64,000 nt of DNA from positions 1,054,001-1,118,000 of the forward strand of contig JAOSKN010000001.1 in NCBI GenBank assembly GCA_027493525.1, read 5' to 3'. The translations under genes and the position numbers were made by a program. Positions 44,922 through 54,417 of this stretch are shown here, one piece after another. The notes below the pieces were generated by a model that saw only the letters and a list, made by a program, of their open reading frames with translations, did no database searches and was not told the DNA's origin. Each line of letters opens with the position of its first letter. Position 1 is the first letter of the stretch. The stretch is from Planctomycetota bacterium. GTDB taxonomy: Bacteria > Planctomycetota > SZUA-567 > H5-PLA8.

Positions 44922-45797
44922 TTACGGAAGTTCTTCCTCCACGTCCATCGAAGGCGCTTCCGGCTTGCGCGGCCGGATTTGCAGCGGCACAAGCGGTTCC
45001 TGTTGCTTCGGGGCCTCAGGCTGCGCCCTCGGTGGCTCGTGGAAGAGCGCGTAGGTGCGGCGGTCGAGTTCCTTGATCTCCTCCTCCTTGCGTTCCCACC
45101 AGCTCTCAACCTCTTTCTCGACGCCCAGGCGGGCCTTGAAATCCGCGCCGCCGAAGTAGTTGATCGTGTCGAGGATCGTCTGGAGCCTGACGCGGTCGTC
45201 ATGCACGACCATGGGGTCGATGATGCCCCAGCCGCCAAGGCCAAAGCCGTGGCCGGTGCGGCCCACGCCGGGCGAACCGCCGCGCGCTCCGCGGGGCCCC
45301 CAGCCGCCCCAACCGTGCCAGCCGTACCAGCCCCACGCCCCGCCGTACGGATACGCGAGCTTGTCGCCCATCTGCTTGCGAATGACGAAGCTCACCAGCG
45401 TCCGCAGCGCCTCGTGCCGGTAGCGCAGCGCCTTCATGTACGCAGCCTTCTGGACCTTCGCGTCGATCTCCTTGTCGATGGCGAAGCTCTGCGCGCAGAG
45501 CGAGGCGATCACGCCGTGCTCGTCGGGCACGCGGGTTAGCAGCCTAAAGGCCTTCTCGCGCACCTGTTTCTCGGGATCCCAGTAGCTGACCGTAAAAAGG
45601 GTCCAGACCGTCTCGTTCTCCTGAGGCGCGGCCAGCAGGTCCAGCGCGTTCATGCGCTCGGTGGTCAGGACGCTCCAATATTGCTTCATGAACCGGTCGC
45701 GCAGTTCGGACTCCGACGCGCGCGCCATGCCGGCCCAGCACGCGGCCAACAGGCACGCCATCCAGGCCAGGCGGATCGAAAAGCGGTTGCGTTGCAT
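44922..45797 (-). CDS. Secreted HEAT-like protein with Gly/Trp/Tyr-rich insert
   Basis: I do not recognise this family. The 291 residues start with a signal peptide (LAWMACLLAACWAGMARA). Helical HEAT-like segments follow (KQVREKAFRLLTRVPDEHGV, KVQKAAYMKALRYRHEALRT). A strikingly Gly/Trp/Tyr-rich stretch of about 45 residues (near 150-195, YPYGGAWGWYGWHGWGGWG) leads into a charged helix and a Pro/Gln/Glu-rich tail. It lies 243 bp downstream of a kinase gene on the same strand; nothing recognisable is in that gap. An AAGGGGGC lies before the ATG. Confidence 0.55.
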   Translation of the reverse strand: MQRNRFSIRLAWMACLLAACWAGMARASESELRDRFMKQYWSVLTTERMNALDLLAAPQENETVWTLFTVSYWDPEKQVREKAFRLLTRVPDEHGVIASLCAQSFAIDKEIDAKVQKAAYMKALRYRHEALRTLVSFVIRKQMGDKLAYPYGGAWGWYGWHGWGGWGPRGARGGSPGVGRTGHGFGLGGWGIIDPMVVHDDRVRLQTILDTINYFGGADFKARLGVEKEVESWWERKEEEIKELDRRTYALFHEPPRAQPEAPKQQEPLVPLQIRPRKPEAPSMDVEEELP

Positions 45798-46040
45798 GGC
45801 GAGCCCCCTTCCCTAGCTTCGCGGCAAACCGTGCGCTTCCCAGACTCCTGCCCACGGGACGCTCGCGGCCTCCCTTCATCTTCATTCAATCATATTTCGG
45901 ACATTTATGTGCGATTTGCACGCCGTGCAGGGGGAATCTTGGGCCTCAATCGCTCGACTTGGCGGCTCTGGCGCACGACGCGCGGTGCACCTGGATCAAA
46001 CTGGGAGTGACGGCTGTGGGCGCTTCCGGGCATTGCGGCA

Positions 46041-48623
46041 TTATCTGCCGGTGATCCTCGCAACAATGGCCGCGCAGCGTTCGGCCTCGACCCAGCTCCC
46101 GCTGGGGAAGACGAGTTCGTGCTCGGTGGATTCCGTGGCGATGCCTACGGTGCGGTTGCCGGTACTGGAGTCCACGGAGAGGTTGACGAGGCGGACGTTG
46201 GAGTAGTCCACGGAGACGTTCTGGTCGCTCTTCTTGCTCAGCTCTTCGAAAGGCGTGTTCTCCAGGTCGTGGAGCTGCTTGCGGACGAACTCGCGTTCTT
46301 CGGATTTGGAGCGCTCCCCCTTGAAGCGGCGGAAGAAGCTGGTGGCCCTGCGCAGGGGGTTGCTCATGTCGGAGACGGAGATCCCGGTATCGGGGTCGAT
46401 CTCGCCGGCCTTGGCCAGGATAAGCCGGTCGCGGGACATGGCGCCGACGGCGAAGTAGATGATCGGCCCGGTGCGATAGAAGCAGCGGAAGTGGTGCAGG
46501 ACCTCATGGGAATTCCTGCCCGCGAGGCGCGCATCGGCGCCCAGCACGCCGCGCCCGGATTCCAGCGCCTCGAGGCGGTCCTTCACGAGCTTGAGTTCGA
46601 GGTCGCTGAGCCCGCCGTGCTCCTCGGCCAGTTCCACGCAGCGCTGGTACAGGATGATGACGCGGTTCTTGTCGGCGCCGGCGTAGTCGGGGCGCTCGTA
46701 GACGCGGGCCAAGGCGCGGAAACCCGCGGCGTCGTAGGGATGATCCTTGAGATACTCGTTGAGCGGCTCGATGGCCTTCTCGAAGCGCCCGGAGGCGCAC
46801 CAGACGGCGCCGAGTTCCTCCAGCAGGGGCAGGCCTTCCTTGCGGCTGATGCGCCGGATCTGGTGGGTCGTGGCGAGGGCGCAGCCGGTGCGGCTGGTCC
46901 AGTTGGCGCAAAGCAGGCAGTCGCCGAGCTTGCCCAGAGCGCGGTTGCGTCCCGGGAGGTTCTCCGAAGCCAGGCCTTCGGCGTACTCGCAGTGCCCCAG
47001 GGTCACGTCGTAGCCCCAGCGTCCGTCGGACAAGCGCCGGAAATAGGCGGAGACGATCCGCGAGCTTTCCTTCTTCTTGCGCTTGGAGTCAGTCTCCTGC
47101 TTGGGCACGGCCCGCGTCGACTTGGGCGGCGGCGGGACGTGAAGCGCGCGCGTCTCGGCGGCCGGATCCACCTTGTCGAAGGGCAGGCGGGAGGAACTCC
47201 CGGGCGGCTTGGGCGCGGGAGGCGGGACCAGCTTTTGCGTGCCGGATCCAGGCGCCGGCGGCACGGCGCCGCGCTTGCCGCTGCCGGGCGCCGGCGGCAC
47301 GGCGGGAACGATCGCGCTCGGCGGCCGGGGCGGCGGGACCGGAGACGAGGCCGGCACGGGCAATCGCGTGCCGCTGGAAGGGTGCGCCGGAGGCGGACTC
47401 GGAGCCAGTAGCGGCGGGGCCTCGGGCGGATGAAGCGCGGGCGCCGGGTGGATGGCCGTCACCGGCTCGACGGCGGGCCGGGCGCCCGATCCCGGCGGCG
47501 TATCGGACGGGGGCGGCTCCGCGACCCCGGAAGAAGGTTCGCCGCTCTTCGATTCGATGCGCCGCGTCGTGCGGGTGGAGATGCCCTCGGCCGGCGCGAC
47601 CAGCGTCAAGGGCTGGGTGAAGGCGATGGTGCGCGACGTCTTGCCCTTGGACATGAGGTCCGACGGCTCGGACTGGGTCGAATCGGCTTTGGACGCGCCG
47701 TCCAGGTCGTCCTTGACCAGGGGCGTCTTGCCCTTTTTCTTGGCCTTGGCTTCGCCGACGTTCTTGACGCGGCCGACCAGCGAAAGTTCGGCCTGCGCGA
47801 TATTGACGGCGACTTCGGCCAGCGCGGCGAGCAGGTCTCCGGTGGTCTGGTAGCGGTCCTCGGGCTGCTTGGCCAGCAGCTTGAGGCAGACGGCCTCCAG
47901 CGCCTCGGGAACCTCCGGGTTGTGCCGGCTGGGCGGAATGGGATCCTCGTACAAGTGCTTGAATATGATCGAGGGGATGTTGTCGGCGAGGAACGGCGGG
48001 CGCCCGGTCAACCCTTCGTAGAGCACGCAGCCCAGGCTGTACAGGTCGGAGCGCCCGTCCAGGTCCTTGCTCATGCCCTGCTCGGGCGACATGTACGTCG
48101 GGGTACCGACGATCTGCCCTTCCTGCGTCAGGCTCTCGATGGAATCGGCGGAAGCCTTGGCGAGGCCAAAGTCCATCACCTTGATCAAGCCCGTGCGCGT
48201 GACCATGATGTTGCCGGGCTTGATGTCGCGATGGACGATGCCCTGGTCCATGGCGACGCCCAGGGCCTTGCCCACGCTGCGCGTGACCTCGACGGCCTCC
48301 GCGGGCGTCAGCAGTGGCCCGTTCTCGAGCAGCTCGCCCAAGTCCACGCCGTCCACGAACTCCATGGCGAAGTACGGCGTGCCCTTGTGGTCGCCGATCG
48401 TATAAATCTGAATGATGTTGGGATGGACGAGCCGCGCGGCGGCGCGCGCCTCGCGGTGGAACCGCTCGATGAACTTGGAACCCTTCGTGACGGGCCGGGA
48501 TAGAAGCTTCAGCGCGACGTAACGGTCCAGGGCAATCTGGCGCGCGCGGAAGACGACGCCCATGCCGCCTTCGCCGAGCTTCGACTCAAGCTGGAACTCG
48601 CCGATAAAGTATTGATCAGCCAT
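46041..48623 (-). CDS. Hanks-type Ser/Thr kinase with C-terminal Cys4/TPR-like module
   Basis: This is an 860-residue protein with an N-terminal kinase domain (about 6-270): LGEGGMGVVF, VALKLL lysine, HRDIKPGN and a normal DFG (MDFGLA). A Pro/Ser/Ala-rich linker (about 300-515) contains several short repeats. The last 340 residues form an unrecognised module with HCEYAEGLAS, CLLCANW and RTGC (four Cys), a TPR-like pair (FEKAIEPLNEYLKDHPYDAA) and a beta-rich end. This module is repeated in the separate protein encoded just upstream (48849-49916). No transmembrane segment is evident, so this kinase is probably cytoplasmic. ATG 48623 is preferred to GTG 48638. Confidence 0.85.
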   Translation of the reverse strand: MADQYFIGEFQLESKLGEGGMGVVFRARQIALDRYVALKLLSRPVTKGSKFIERFHREARAAARLVHPNIIQIYTIGDHKGTPYFAMEFVDGVDLGELLENGPLLTPAEAVEVTRSVGKALGVAMDQGIVHRDIKPGNIMVTRTGLIKVMDFGLAKASADSIESLTQEGQIVGTPTYMSPEQGMSKDLDGRSDLYSLGCVLYEGLTGRPPFLADNIPSIIFKHLYEDPIPPSRHNPEVPEALEAVCLKLLAKQPEDRYQTTGDLLAALAEVAVNIAQAELSLVGRVKNVGEAKAKKKGKTPLVKDDLDGASKADSTQSEPSDLMSKGKTSRTIAFTQPLTLVAPAEGISTRTTRRIESKSGEPSSGVAEPPPSDTPPGSGARPAVEPVTAIHPAPALHPPEAPPLLAPSPPPAHPSSGTRLPVPASSPVPPPRPPSAIVPAVPPAPGSGKRGAVPPAPGSGTQKLVPPPAPKPPGSSSRLPFDKVDPAAETRALHVPPPPKSTRAVPKQETDSKRKKKESSRIVSAYFRRLSDGRWGYDVTLGHCEYAEGLASENLPGRNRALGKLGDCLLCANWTSRTGCALATTHQIRRISRKEGLPLLEELGAVWCASGRFEKAIEPLNEYLKDHPYDAAGFRALARVYERPDYAGADKNRVIILYQRCVELAEEHGGLSDLELKLVKDRLEALESGRGVLGADARLAGRNSHEVLHHFRCFYRTGPIIYFAVGAMSRDRLILAKAGEIDPDTGISVSDMSNPLRRATSFFRRFKGERSKSEEREFVRKQLHDLENTPFEELSKKSDQNVSVDYSNVRLVNLSVDSSTGNRTVGIATESTEHELVFPSGSWVEAERCAAIVARITGR

Positions 48624-48848
48624 GTTCCGATGGACCAATCCGCATCCGAGTTAAATGAGTCGCACGCCCAAAGGGCATGAAAACCCAAGTTTCAGAGTTT
48701 CCTGTAGTTGGGCCAAAGGTCAAGGCACGCTCCGCGACGGAATCGGCCTCATGTATAGAACGCGGCGCATGGCGGTAAAGTTGGGCGGTTCCTGCAATTA
48801 AAGGGGGCGTGATGGCGAAGAACGATCCGGATGCTCCGAGTTTCCTGC

Positions 48849-49916
48849 TCAGGGCACTTGGACCTTGGTGAACGACTTGGGCGTAACGGGCTTGGCAGGC
48901 TGGCCGAGGGCCCGCAGATGAGCCACGATCTTCTCGGCCGTCTCCTTCCGATCTTCGGGGAAGACCAGTTCGTGCCTGAACAAGCCCGCGGCGATCTGGA
49001 TCGTCCAGGCTTCGCGCTTCGGGTCGTGGCTGAGCAGGGACTTCTCGATTTGCGCCAGTTCCAGCATCCCGGTATCGCTCTCCTGGACCAGCTTGGAGAT
49101 GGGCAGGGACGCGACGCGCAGCATCTCCGCCTGCGTCAGTTCGACTTCGCGCTCCTTGGAGATCGACTCTCCGGAGATCCAGCGCACCAGCTTGGAGGCC
49201 TTCTCGAAGCGCTTGCCCATGTCCACCGAACGGACGCCCGAGGCGGGGTCGGCGTCGCCCACGTGGGCCAGGATCAGGTGCGAATCGGTCAGCACCGCGT
49301 AGGCGAAGTGGGTCAACGCATTGTAGCGGTAGAAGCAGGTGAAGGTCAGCAGGACGCGCGCGTCCTCGGCGTGCGCGGCGTCCGGTTCCCAGAACTGGAG
49401 TACCTCGATGCGGCGGCCGGCCGCCGCCACCTCGGGATCGTCCGGGGCGCCCCCGCGCAGCGCCAGGAAGCGCTGGTACAGGATCGCCGCGCGGCGCTTA
49501 TCCTTCTCCTGGTAGCCCGGATGGTCGTACACGCGGGCCAGTTCGAGGAACGCATCGGCGTCGTCGGGGCGGTTTTTCAGGTACGCCTCGAGCCGCTCGA
49601 TGGCGCGCTTGAAGTGCTCCACCGCGACCCAGTTGCGCGCCTGCTCTTTCACCACCTTGAAAGCGCCGCGCGCCGCGCGCTTGGAGTCCAGTTCCTGGTT
49701 CGCTCCGAAAACGCAGCCCGCGCGAGGATGCCAATTGGCGCAGGTGTGGCAATCGACGGGATCCTGCGGCGGCAAGCGTTCCTGCAAGTCCGAGGCGAGA
49801 CCTTCGGCGCAGTGGCAGCGTTTGCGCGTACTCTCCAACCCCCAGCGTCCATCGGGCCGCCGGTCAAAATAGCCATGAATGAGCAGGGCCTGCTCGCTGG
49901 GTCCGCCTCGCGCCAT
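48849..49916 (-). CDS. Free-standing copy of the kinase's Cys4/TPR-like module
   Basis: The 355-residue protein has no known domain by itself but aligns along its length with the C-terminal 340 residues of the downstream kinase. Shared features are GYF/AYF then DGRWG, the Cys4 set (Cys34, Cys56, Cys59, Cys68 in RCHCAEGLAS...DCHTCANW..RAGC), the TPR-like pair AIERLEAYLKNRPDDADAFL, and a C-terminal YAVLTDSHLILAHVGDADP domain. The four Cys could bind zinc or an Fe-S cluster. It starts at ATG 49916 and lies upstream of the kinase on the same strand with a 225-bp gap. A regulatory or decoy role toward the kinase is inference. Confidence 0.62.
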   Translation of the reverse strand: MARGGPSEQALLIHGYFDRRPDGRWGLESTRKRCHCAEGLASDLQERLPPQDPVDCHTCANWHPRAGCVFGANQELDSKRAARGAFKVVKEQARNWVAVEHFKRAIERLEAYLKNRPDDADAFLELARVYDHPGYQEKDKRRAAILYQRFLALRGGAPDDPEVAAAGRRIEVLQFWEPDAAHAEDARVLLTFTCFYRYNALTHFAYAVLTDSHLILAHVGDADPASGVRSVDMGKRFEKASKLVRWISGESISKEREVELTQAEMLRVASLPISKLVQESDTGMLELAQIEKSLLSHDPKREAWTIQIAAGLFRHELVFPEDRKETAEKIVAHLRALGQPAKPVTPKSFTKVQVP

Positions 49917-50095
49917 AGAAAGGACAACCCCCGAAGTGTGACGCTAAGGTACTGCGTGCAAACTATTTGAAGCCATCTTCGCGCTGCACCTTTCCCATTC
50001 GAAACCCCTCGCCCCTCACCGCATGGCGAATAGTAGAACACAAGGTGCATTAAGTCAAGTAGGCCCGCCAACAAACCGTCTCTTGCATCGTTGGC

Positions 50096-52205
50096 ATGAG
50101 ACAGGTAAGCACATGTGCCATGCCGTCCGAATCCAGTGCTGAGCAGGGACAGGCTTCCGCCGCGCCCCCGAAGGCTGGTCTGTTCCTCCAAGCGCCTTTT
50201 CTGAAGCTGTTTAGCGGCTCATTCCTGGGTTGCCTGGCCGACCGGCTGTACCAGATGGCGGTCATCGCCGCCTTGCAGCAGGCTTTCGGGCAGGCAACGA
50301 AGCAACTGGCCTGGGTCACGCTGATCGGGGTGCTGGCGCAGTTCCTCTTGTATCCCATCGTAGGCACCTTGGTGGACGCGCGAGACCGCCGGCGGCTCCT
50401 TTGGGGCGTCTGTGCGATCAAAGCGCCGCTGGTCATGGTGCTCTTGCCCATCCTCTGGCAGTACCAGCAGGCGTGGTTTCTGGAGCATTGGAATTTCGTG
50501 CTGGCCGGCATCTTCCTGCTCGCGACGGTCTCGGTTCCGTTCGGTCCGGCGCGAGCCTCGGCGATTCCCGACGTGGTGGGCGGCCCGCAGTTGAGCCTCG
50601 CCGCAAGCCTGGTGGCGGTCAGCGGGCTGGGCGCGATCCTGGCCGGCTCACCGGCTGGGCAGCACGCTCGCGACGTACTTCGGTCCGCCTTGGGTGCTTC
50701 CGGTGGTGACGGCGCTGTACCTCGCGGCGGCGGCGCTGCTGCGGGGCCTCCCCGACGCCGTCGCCGTGCCGGGCACGCAGCGTGGCAAGGCAGAAGGCGT
50801 TCCCGCGCCCAGCTCGGCGGGCACGCCGCTGGAACGCCTGCGCGACTACCTGCGCGCGAACTGGGAAGGCTTGTGCTACGTGAAGTCGCGGCGGGGCATA
50901 CCCTCGCTGATCCTCTTCGAGACGCTCTTCTGGACGACCGGCGTGGCCTTTTACATTCTCCTCGAATGGCAGGCGACGGGGACGCTGTTCCTCGACCACC
51001 GGGGGCACCAACTCTACTTCGGATACGCACTGGGCAGCGCGGGGGCGGGTCTTTTCGCGGGGGCGATCTTAAGCGGTCGGATCAGCCGGCACGTCAGCCC
51101 GCTCTTTACGTATCCTCCAGCGGTCTTCCTGATCGGGTTGGGGATGGCGCAGGTGCTCGGCGCGCGCGGCGCGTGGAGCCCGCTTGCCGACTCGGCCGCC
51201 CTGGAGGCGAACTTCGCGCTGGCCCTGGAACTGCTGCCGTGGGCGGGGCTGATGGGCTTCGGCGGGGGGCTCCTGATGGGCCGCATCGACGCGGACCTGC
51301 TCGCCGTCGCCGAGGCCTCCATGCGCGGGCGCGTCTTCTCGATCAAGGGCTTCTTCTTCACCGGCGCGCTGCTGCTGCCGCTGCTGCTGTTTCTCTTCGA
51401 CCTGCCGGACGACGTCTTCCTGGGCTTGGCGCACCACCTCCCGCGGGGCTTGATGTGGGCGGCGCTGGCGGTGCTGCCGCTGAGCTGGTTCCTGGACTGC
51501 GGGATCTACGCGGGCCGCACCGGAAAGCCGATCGTCGGGGTGCAGGAACGGCTCTTCTACCGTTTCGCGCGCCTGATCGCGTGGCTGATCTCGAAGCTCT
51601 ACTTCCGCATGACGGTGGTGGGGCTGGAGAGAATCCCCAAGGAGGGCCCGGTCCTGCTCGCGGCGAATCACGGGAGCTTCCTGGATCCGTTTTGGGCCGG
51701 CTGCGCGCTCCCGCGCGTCATTAAGTACATCATGCACGCCAGCTACTACAATTCGCTGGCACATCCGTTTTTCCGGCTGCTGATGACGATTCCAGTGGAC
51801 ACCTCCAGCAACATCCGCGCGCTGAAGGCCGGAACGGAGGCGCTGAAGGAAGGCTACTGCGTGGTGATGTTTCCCGAAGGGCACGTCAGCGACGACGGAA
51901 AGCTCCAAAAGCCCAAGGCCGGGGTGCTCTTCCTGGCGCAGCGCGCCGGCGCCCCGGTGATTCCCGTGGCGATCCAGGGCAATACGCGGGCCTATCCGCG
52001 CTGGTTCAAGATCCCCCGTCCACGCAAGATCACTCTTTTAATCGGCGAGCCCTTCAGCGTCCCGAAGGACGCTTCGCGCCGCGAGGTAGCCGAGCTGACC
52101 GACCGGTTGATGCGGACGCTGGCGGAGATGCTTAACCTGGAGCCGCCGCCGGCCTGCGTGGACGACGTGCCGGAGCGCGGGAAGGCCGGCGAGGCGCAGC
52201 CGTAA
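50096..52205 (+). CDS. MFS lysophospholipid-transporter/acyltransferase fusion (LplT-PlsC type), one frameshift
   Basis: The first part (from 50096 or ATG 50120) is an MFS-like membrane domain: FLKLFSGSFLGCLADRLYQM, IVGTLVDARDRRRLLWG. The second, in the next frame from about 50660, continues it and ends with a PlsC acyltransferase domain carrying the H-x4-D motif in ANHGSFLDPFW and FPEGHVSDDG. Removing one base near 50653-50654 (SPLGSTLATYFGPPW) gives a continuous 702 residues. The combination resembles the LplT plus Aas lysophospholipid recycling system fused in one protein. The break is an apparent insertion, unlike the homopolymer deletions elsewhere. Confidence 0.75.
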
Positions 52206-52350
52206 GCCCGCGCCTTCCGCTCCCGGCCGAATCGGCTAGGATAAGCGCCGAAAGATTCCGCGATGCGTCTGGAATATGCACCTGCTCTGGCCGGGACCGC
52301 GTGGTCCCGCCGGACGCGCGAACCAACGGCGTACAGGAGGGCGGCAGACC

Positions 52351-53490
52351 ATGGCCGACGTCTTCCGGGAAGTATCCAGCACCAGCATTTTCGGGCGGCT
52401 CGGGAACGCGATCAAGAACGTGCTCGTCGGGATCGTGCTGTTCTTCGTCTCTTTCGGGGTGCTGTGGTGGAACGAAGGGCGGGCGGTGAAGACCGCGAAG
52501 TCCCTGGAAGAAGGCAAAGGCGCCGTCGTCGCGGTCTCCGCCGACGCGGTCGACGCGGGGAACGAGGGCAAGCTGGTCCATATCACCGCCGAGGCCAAGG
52601 CCGAAGGCGAGCGCGCGGACCCCGCGTTCGGCGTCGCCGTCCCCGCGCTGAAGCTCAAGCGGCTCGTCGAAATGTACCAGTGGCGGGAGCGCAAGAGCTC
52701 CGAGACCAAGAAGAAATTCGGCGGCGGCACCGAGACGGTCACGACCTACAAATACGAAAAGGAATGGTCGGACGATCTCGAGAAGAGCGGCGACTTCAAG
52801 CACCCCGAAGGGCACGAGAACCCCGCGTCGATGCCGTACGCGTCCGAGACCTTCATCGCGCCCAAGGTGACCGCCGGGGCCTTCGCGCTCTCCTCGGGGC
52901 TGGTCGGGCAGATCGACAAGTGGGAGTCCTTCCCCGCGCCGGCCCAGGCCGAGGCCTCGCCGCAGGGCCTGAAAGCGCTCAACGGGACGTTCTTCAAGGG
53001 CGCCGATCCCGCGCAACCGCAGGTCGGCGACGTGCGCGTGAGCTTCAAAGTCGTGAAGCCGGCGACGGTGAGCGTGATCGCCAAGCAGGTGGGCTCGGCC
53101 TTCGCGCCCTACCAGACCCAGTACGACCCGCTGGAGATGCTTGAATACGGGACGCACTCGGCCGCGGAGATGTTCAAGGCCGCGGAGGACGCCAACGCCA
53201 CCCTGACCTGGATCCTGCGCTTCGTTGGCTGGCTGGTGATGGCGATCGGGATCGCGATGGTCTTCGGCCCGCTGGTGGTCATGGCCGACGTGATTCCGTT
53301 CCTGGGCGACCTGCTGGGCATGGGCATCGCGCTCTTCGCGGGGCTGATCGCGGCGGTGCTGAGCCTGATCACGATCTCAATCGCGTGGATCTTCTACCGC
53401 CCGGTGCTGGGCGTCGCGCTGCTGGCCGGCGCGCTGGTGCTCTTCTTCCTCTTCAAGGGCATGGGGAAGAAGAAGACCGCGGCGGCGTAA
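52351..53490 (+). CDS. TMEM43-family membrane protein
   Basis: The 379-residue protein matches the TMEM43/LUMA family found in bacteria and eukaryotes. It has an N-terminal helix (VLVGIVLFFVSFGVLWWNEG), a large soluble domain with the typical YQWRERKSSETKKK and TYKYEKEWSD, and three or more C-terminal helices (WILRFVGWLVMAIGIAMVF, FLGDLLGMGIALFAGLIAAV, VLGVALLAGALVLFFLF). AGGAGG lies 9 bases before ATG 52351, so this start is used rather than 52276. Function is unknown in bacteria; a membrane-organising role is inferred from the family. Confidence 0.85.
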   Translation: MADVFREVSSTSIFGRLGNAIKNVLVGIVLFFVSFGVLWWNEGRAVKTAKSLEEGKGAVVAVSADAVDAGNEGKLVHITAEAKAEGERADPAFGVAVPALKLKRLVEMYQWRERKSSETKKKFGGGTETVTTYKYEKEWSDDLEKSGDFKHPEGHENPASMPYASETFIAPKVTAGAFALSSGLVGQIDKWESFPAPAQAEASPQGLKALNGTFFKGADPAQPQVGDVRVSFKVVKPATVSVIAKQVGSAFAPYQTQYDPLEMLEYGTHSAAEMFKAAEDANATLTWILRFVGWLVMAIGIAMVFGPLVVMADVIPFLGDLLGMGIALFAGLIAAVLSLITISIAWIFYRPVLGVALLAGALVLFFLFKGMGKKKTAAA

Positions 53491-53600
53491 GTTTCGGAAA
53501 GCTCCTTCCGCATGGCGTAGGACATCCGGCGCGGATTTCCTAAAAGCTTCCACAGCCTCTCGGGATACCCAGGGCACGCCTGGACCTGGGAGGCTGTGGG

Positions 53601-53900
53601 ATGCGTATAACCCTGGGCAAACTGCTGGCGACCTTGTTTGCATTGGGAGCGACGGTGTTTCTCCACCGGGAAGGGATGTGGATCAACGTCCCGCGACATA
53701 GTCCGGGCCCGGTCGGGCTGCTCATCGTCCTGGTGGTGATCTGGTTCCCGGATGAACTCGACGAATTGCTCACGGACTACACCGAACGCGGCCAGGCGGT
53801 GCACGGCGCCACGCCCGGATGCCTGATCTCGGCCTTGGGCTGGTTTCTGCTGCTGGGCGTGCCGCTGACGGTCTTCCTGATTCGGAGGTACGGGAGTTGA
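53601..53900 (+). CDS. Small two-helix membrane protein
   Basis: This 99-residue protein belongs to no family I recognise. It has a hydrophobic N-terminal segment, a second (GPVGLLIVLVVIWF) and a third (LISALGWFLLLGVPLTVFLI), separated by an acidic DELDELLTDYTERG stretch. Start ATG 53601 has GGGAGG about 10 bases upstream. It is followed two bases later by another tiny membrane protein gene, suggesting translational coupling. Confidence 0.5.
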   Translation: MRITLGKLLATLFALGATVFLHREGMWINVPRHSPGPVGLLIVLVVIWFPDELDELLTDYTERGQAVHGATPGCLISALGWFLLLGVPLTVFLIRRYGS

Positions 53901-53902
53901 CG

Positions 53903-54079
53903 ATGCTCAGGCGTCGCAAGCGGGCCTTCACGGCCCACGCGCGCAAGCACTTCTCGAGGCGGCGCCGGGAACAGGTTGCGCGCCGGGAACGGCTCACGCG
54001 AAGGGGCGAATGGTGCGCTGTCATCGCGGAAGCCATCGTCACGCTGCTCATGCTTCTGGCCATTTTCATTGCCGCGTAA
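53903..54079 (+). CDS. Very small cationic membrane protein
   Basis: The 58-residue protein starts at ATG 53903, six bases after GGGAG and two bases after the upstream stop. An Arg/Lys-rich N-terminal half (MLRRRKRAFTAHARKHFSRR) is followed by one predicted membrane helix (AVIAEAIVTLLMLLAIFIAA). Translation is probably coupled to the gene before it. Coding status rests on the start signal, tight spacing and a plausible membrane helix only. Confidence 0.42.
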   Translation: MLRRRKRAFTAHARKHFSRRRREQVARRERLTRRGEWCAVIAEAIVTLLMLLAIFIAA

Positions 54080-54417
54080 CCGGCGCCCGGCTTGCGTTTG
54101 CGGCATAAGGAAGGTATCTTCTTCCTCGAGGCAACCGATGACCTATCGCACTCAGCACCCCCGCCCCGATCCGCGCGCCCGTGCGCGGAAGGAGAGTCTC
54201 CGGCCGCGCCTGGCTTCCACGCGCGGCCGCGCCGTCGCCGCCTGAGCGCGCGCTTCACTGGCCGCGCCTCCGAACTCCCGTTAGCTTTTGAGCTTCCGTT
54301 TTCGCGGCCGAGCTTGCGCCGGCCGCTTGAGCCCGTTTCAGGCCGCCCCGCGCGGCGGCTCGCGATCGCGTCGCGCGCGTCCCTCGCGGCCGCGCGCTTT
54401 GGCCGAAGGACCGAACC
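54080..54417 (+). other. 338-bp interval upstream of valS, no clear gene
   Basis: The interval is GC-rich with many short self-complementary GGCCGCGC-type words. I saw no T-box consensus (no TGGNACCGCGG-type antiterminator) and no tRNA. A 35-codon ORF at 54138-54245, with GAGG six bases upstream, might be a leader peptide but has no Val run. GAAGGAC before 54418 can serve as the valS ribosome-binding site. Confidence 0.5.

Noticed and set aside
45798..46040. Small RNA or gene between the third kinase and the HEAT-like gene
   Set aside because: No start signal with a plausible protein and no stable hairpin with a T-run.
54080..54417. T-box or tRNA in the valS leader
   Set aside because: No T-box consensus, no specifier-like loop and no cloverleaf seen.
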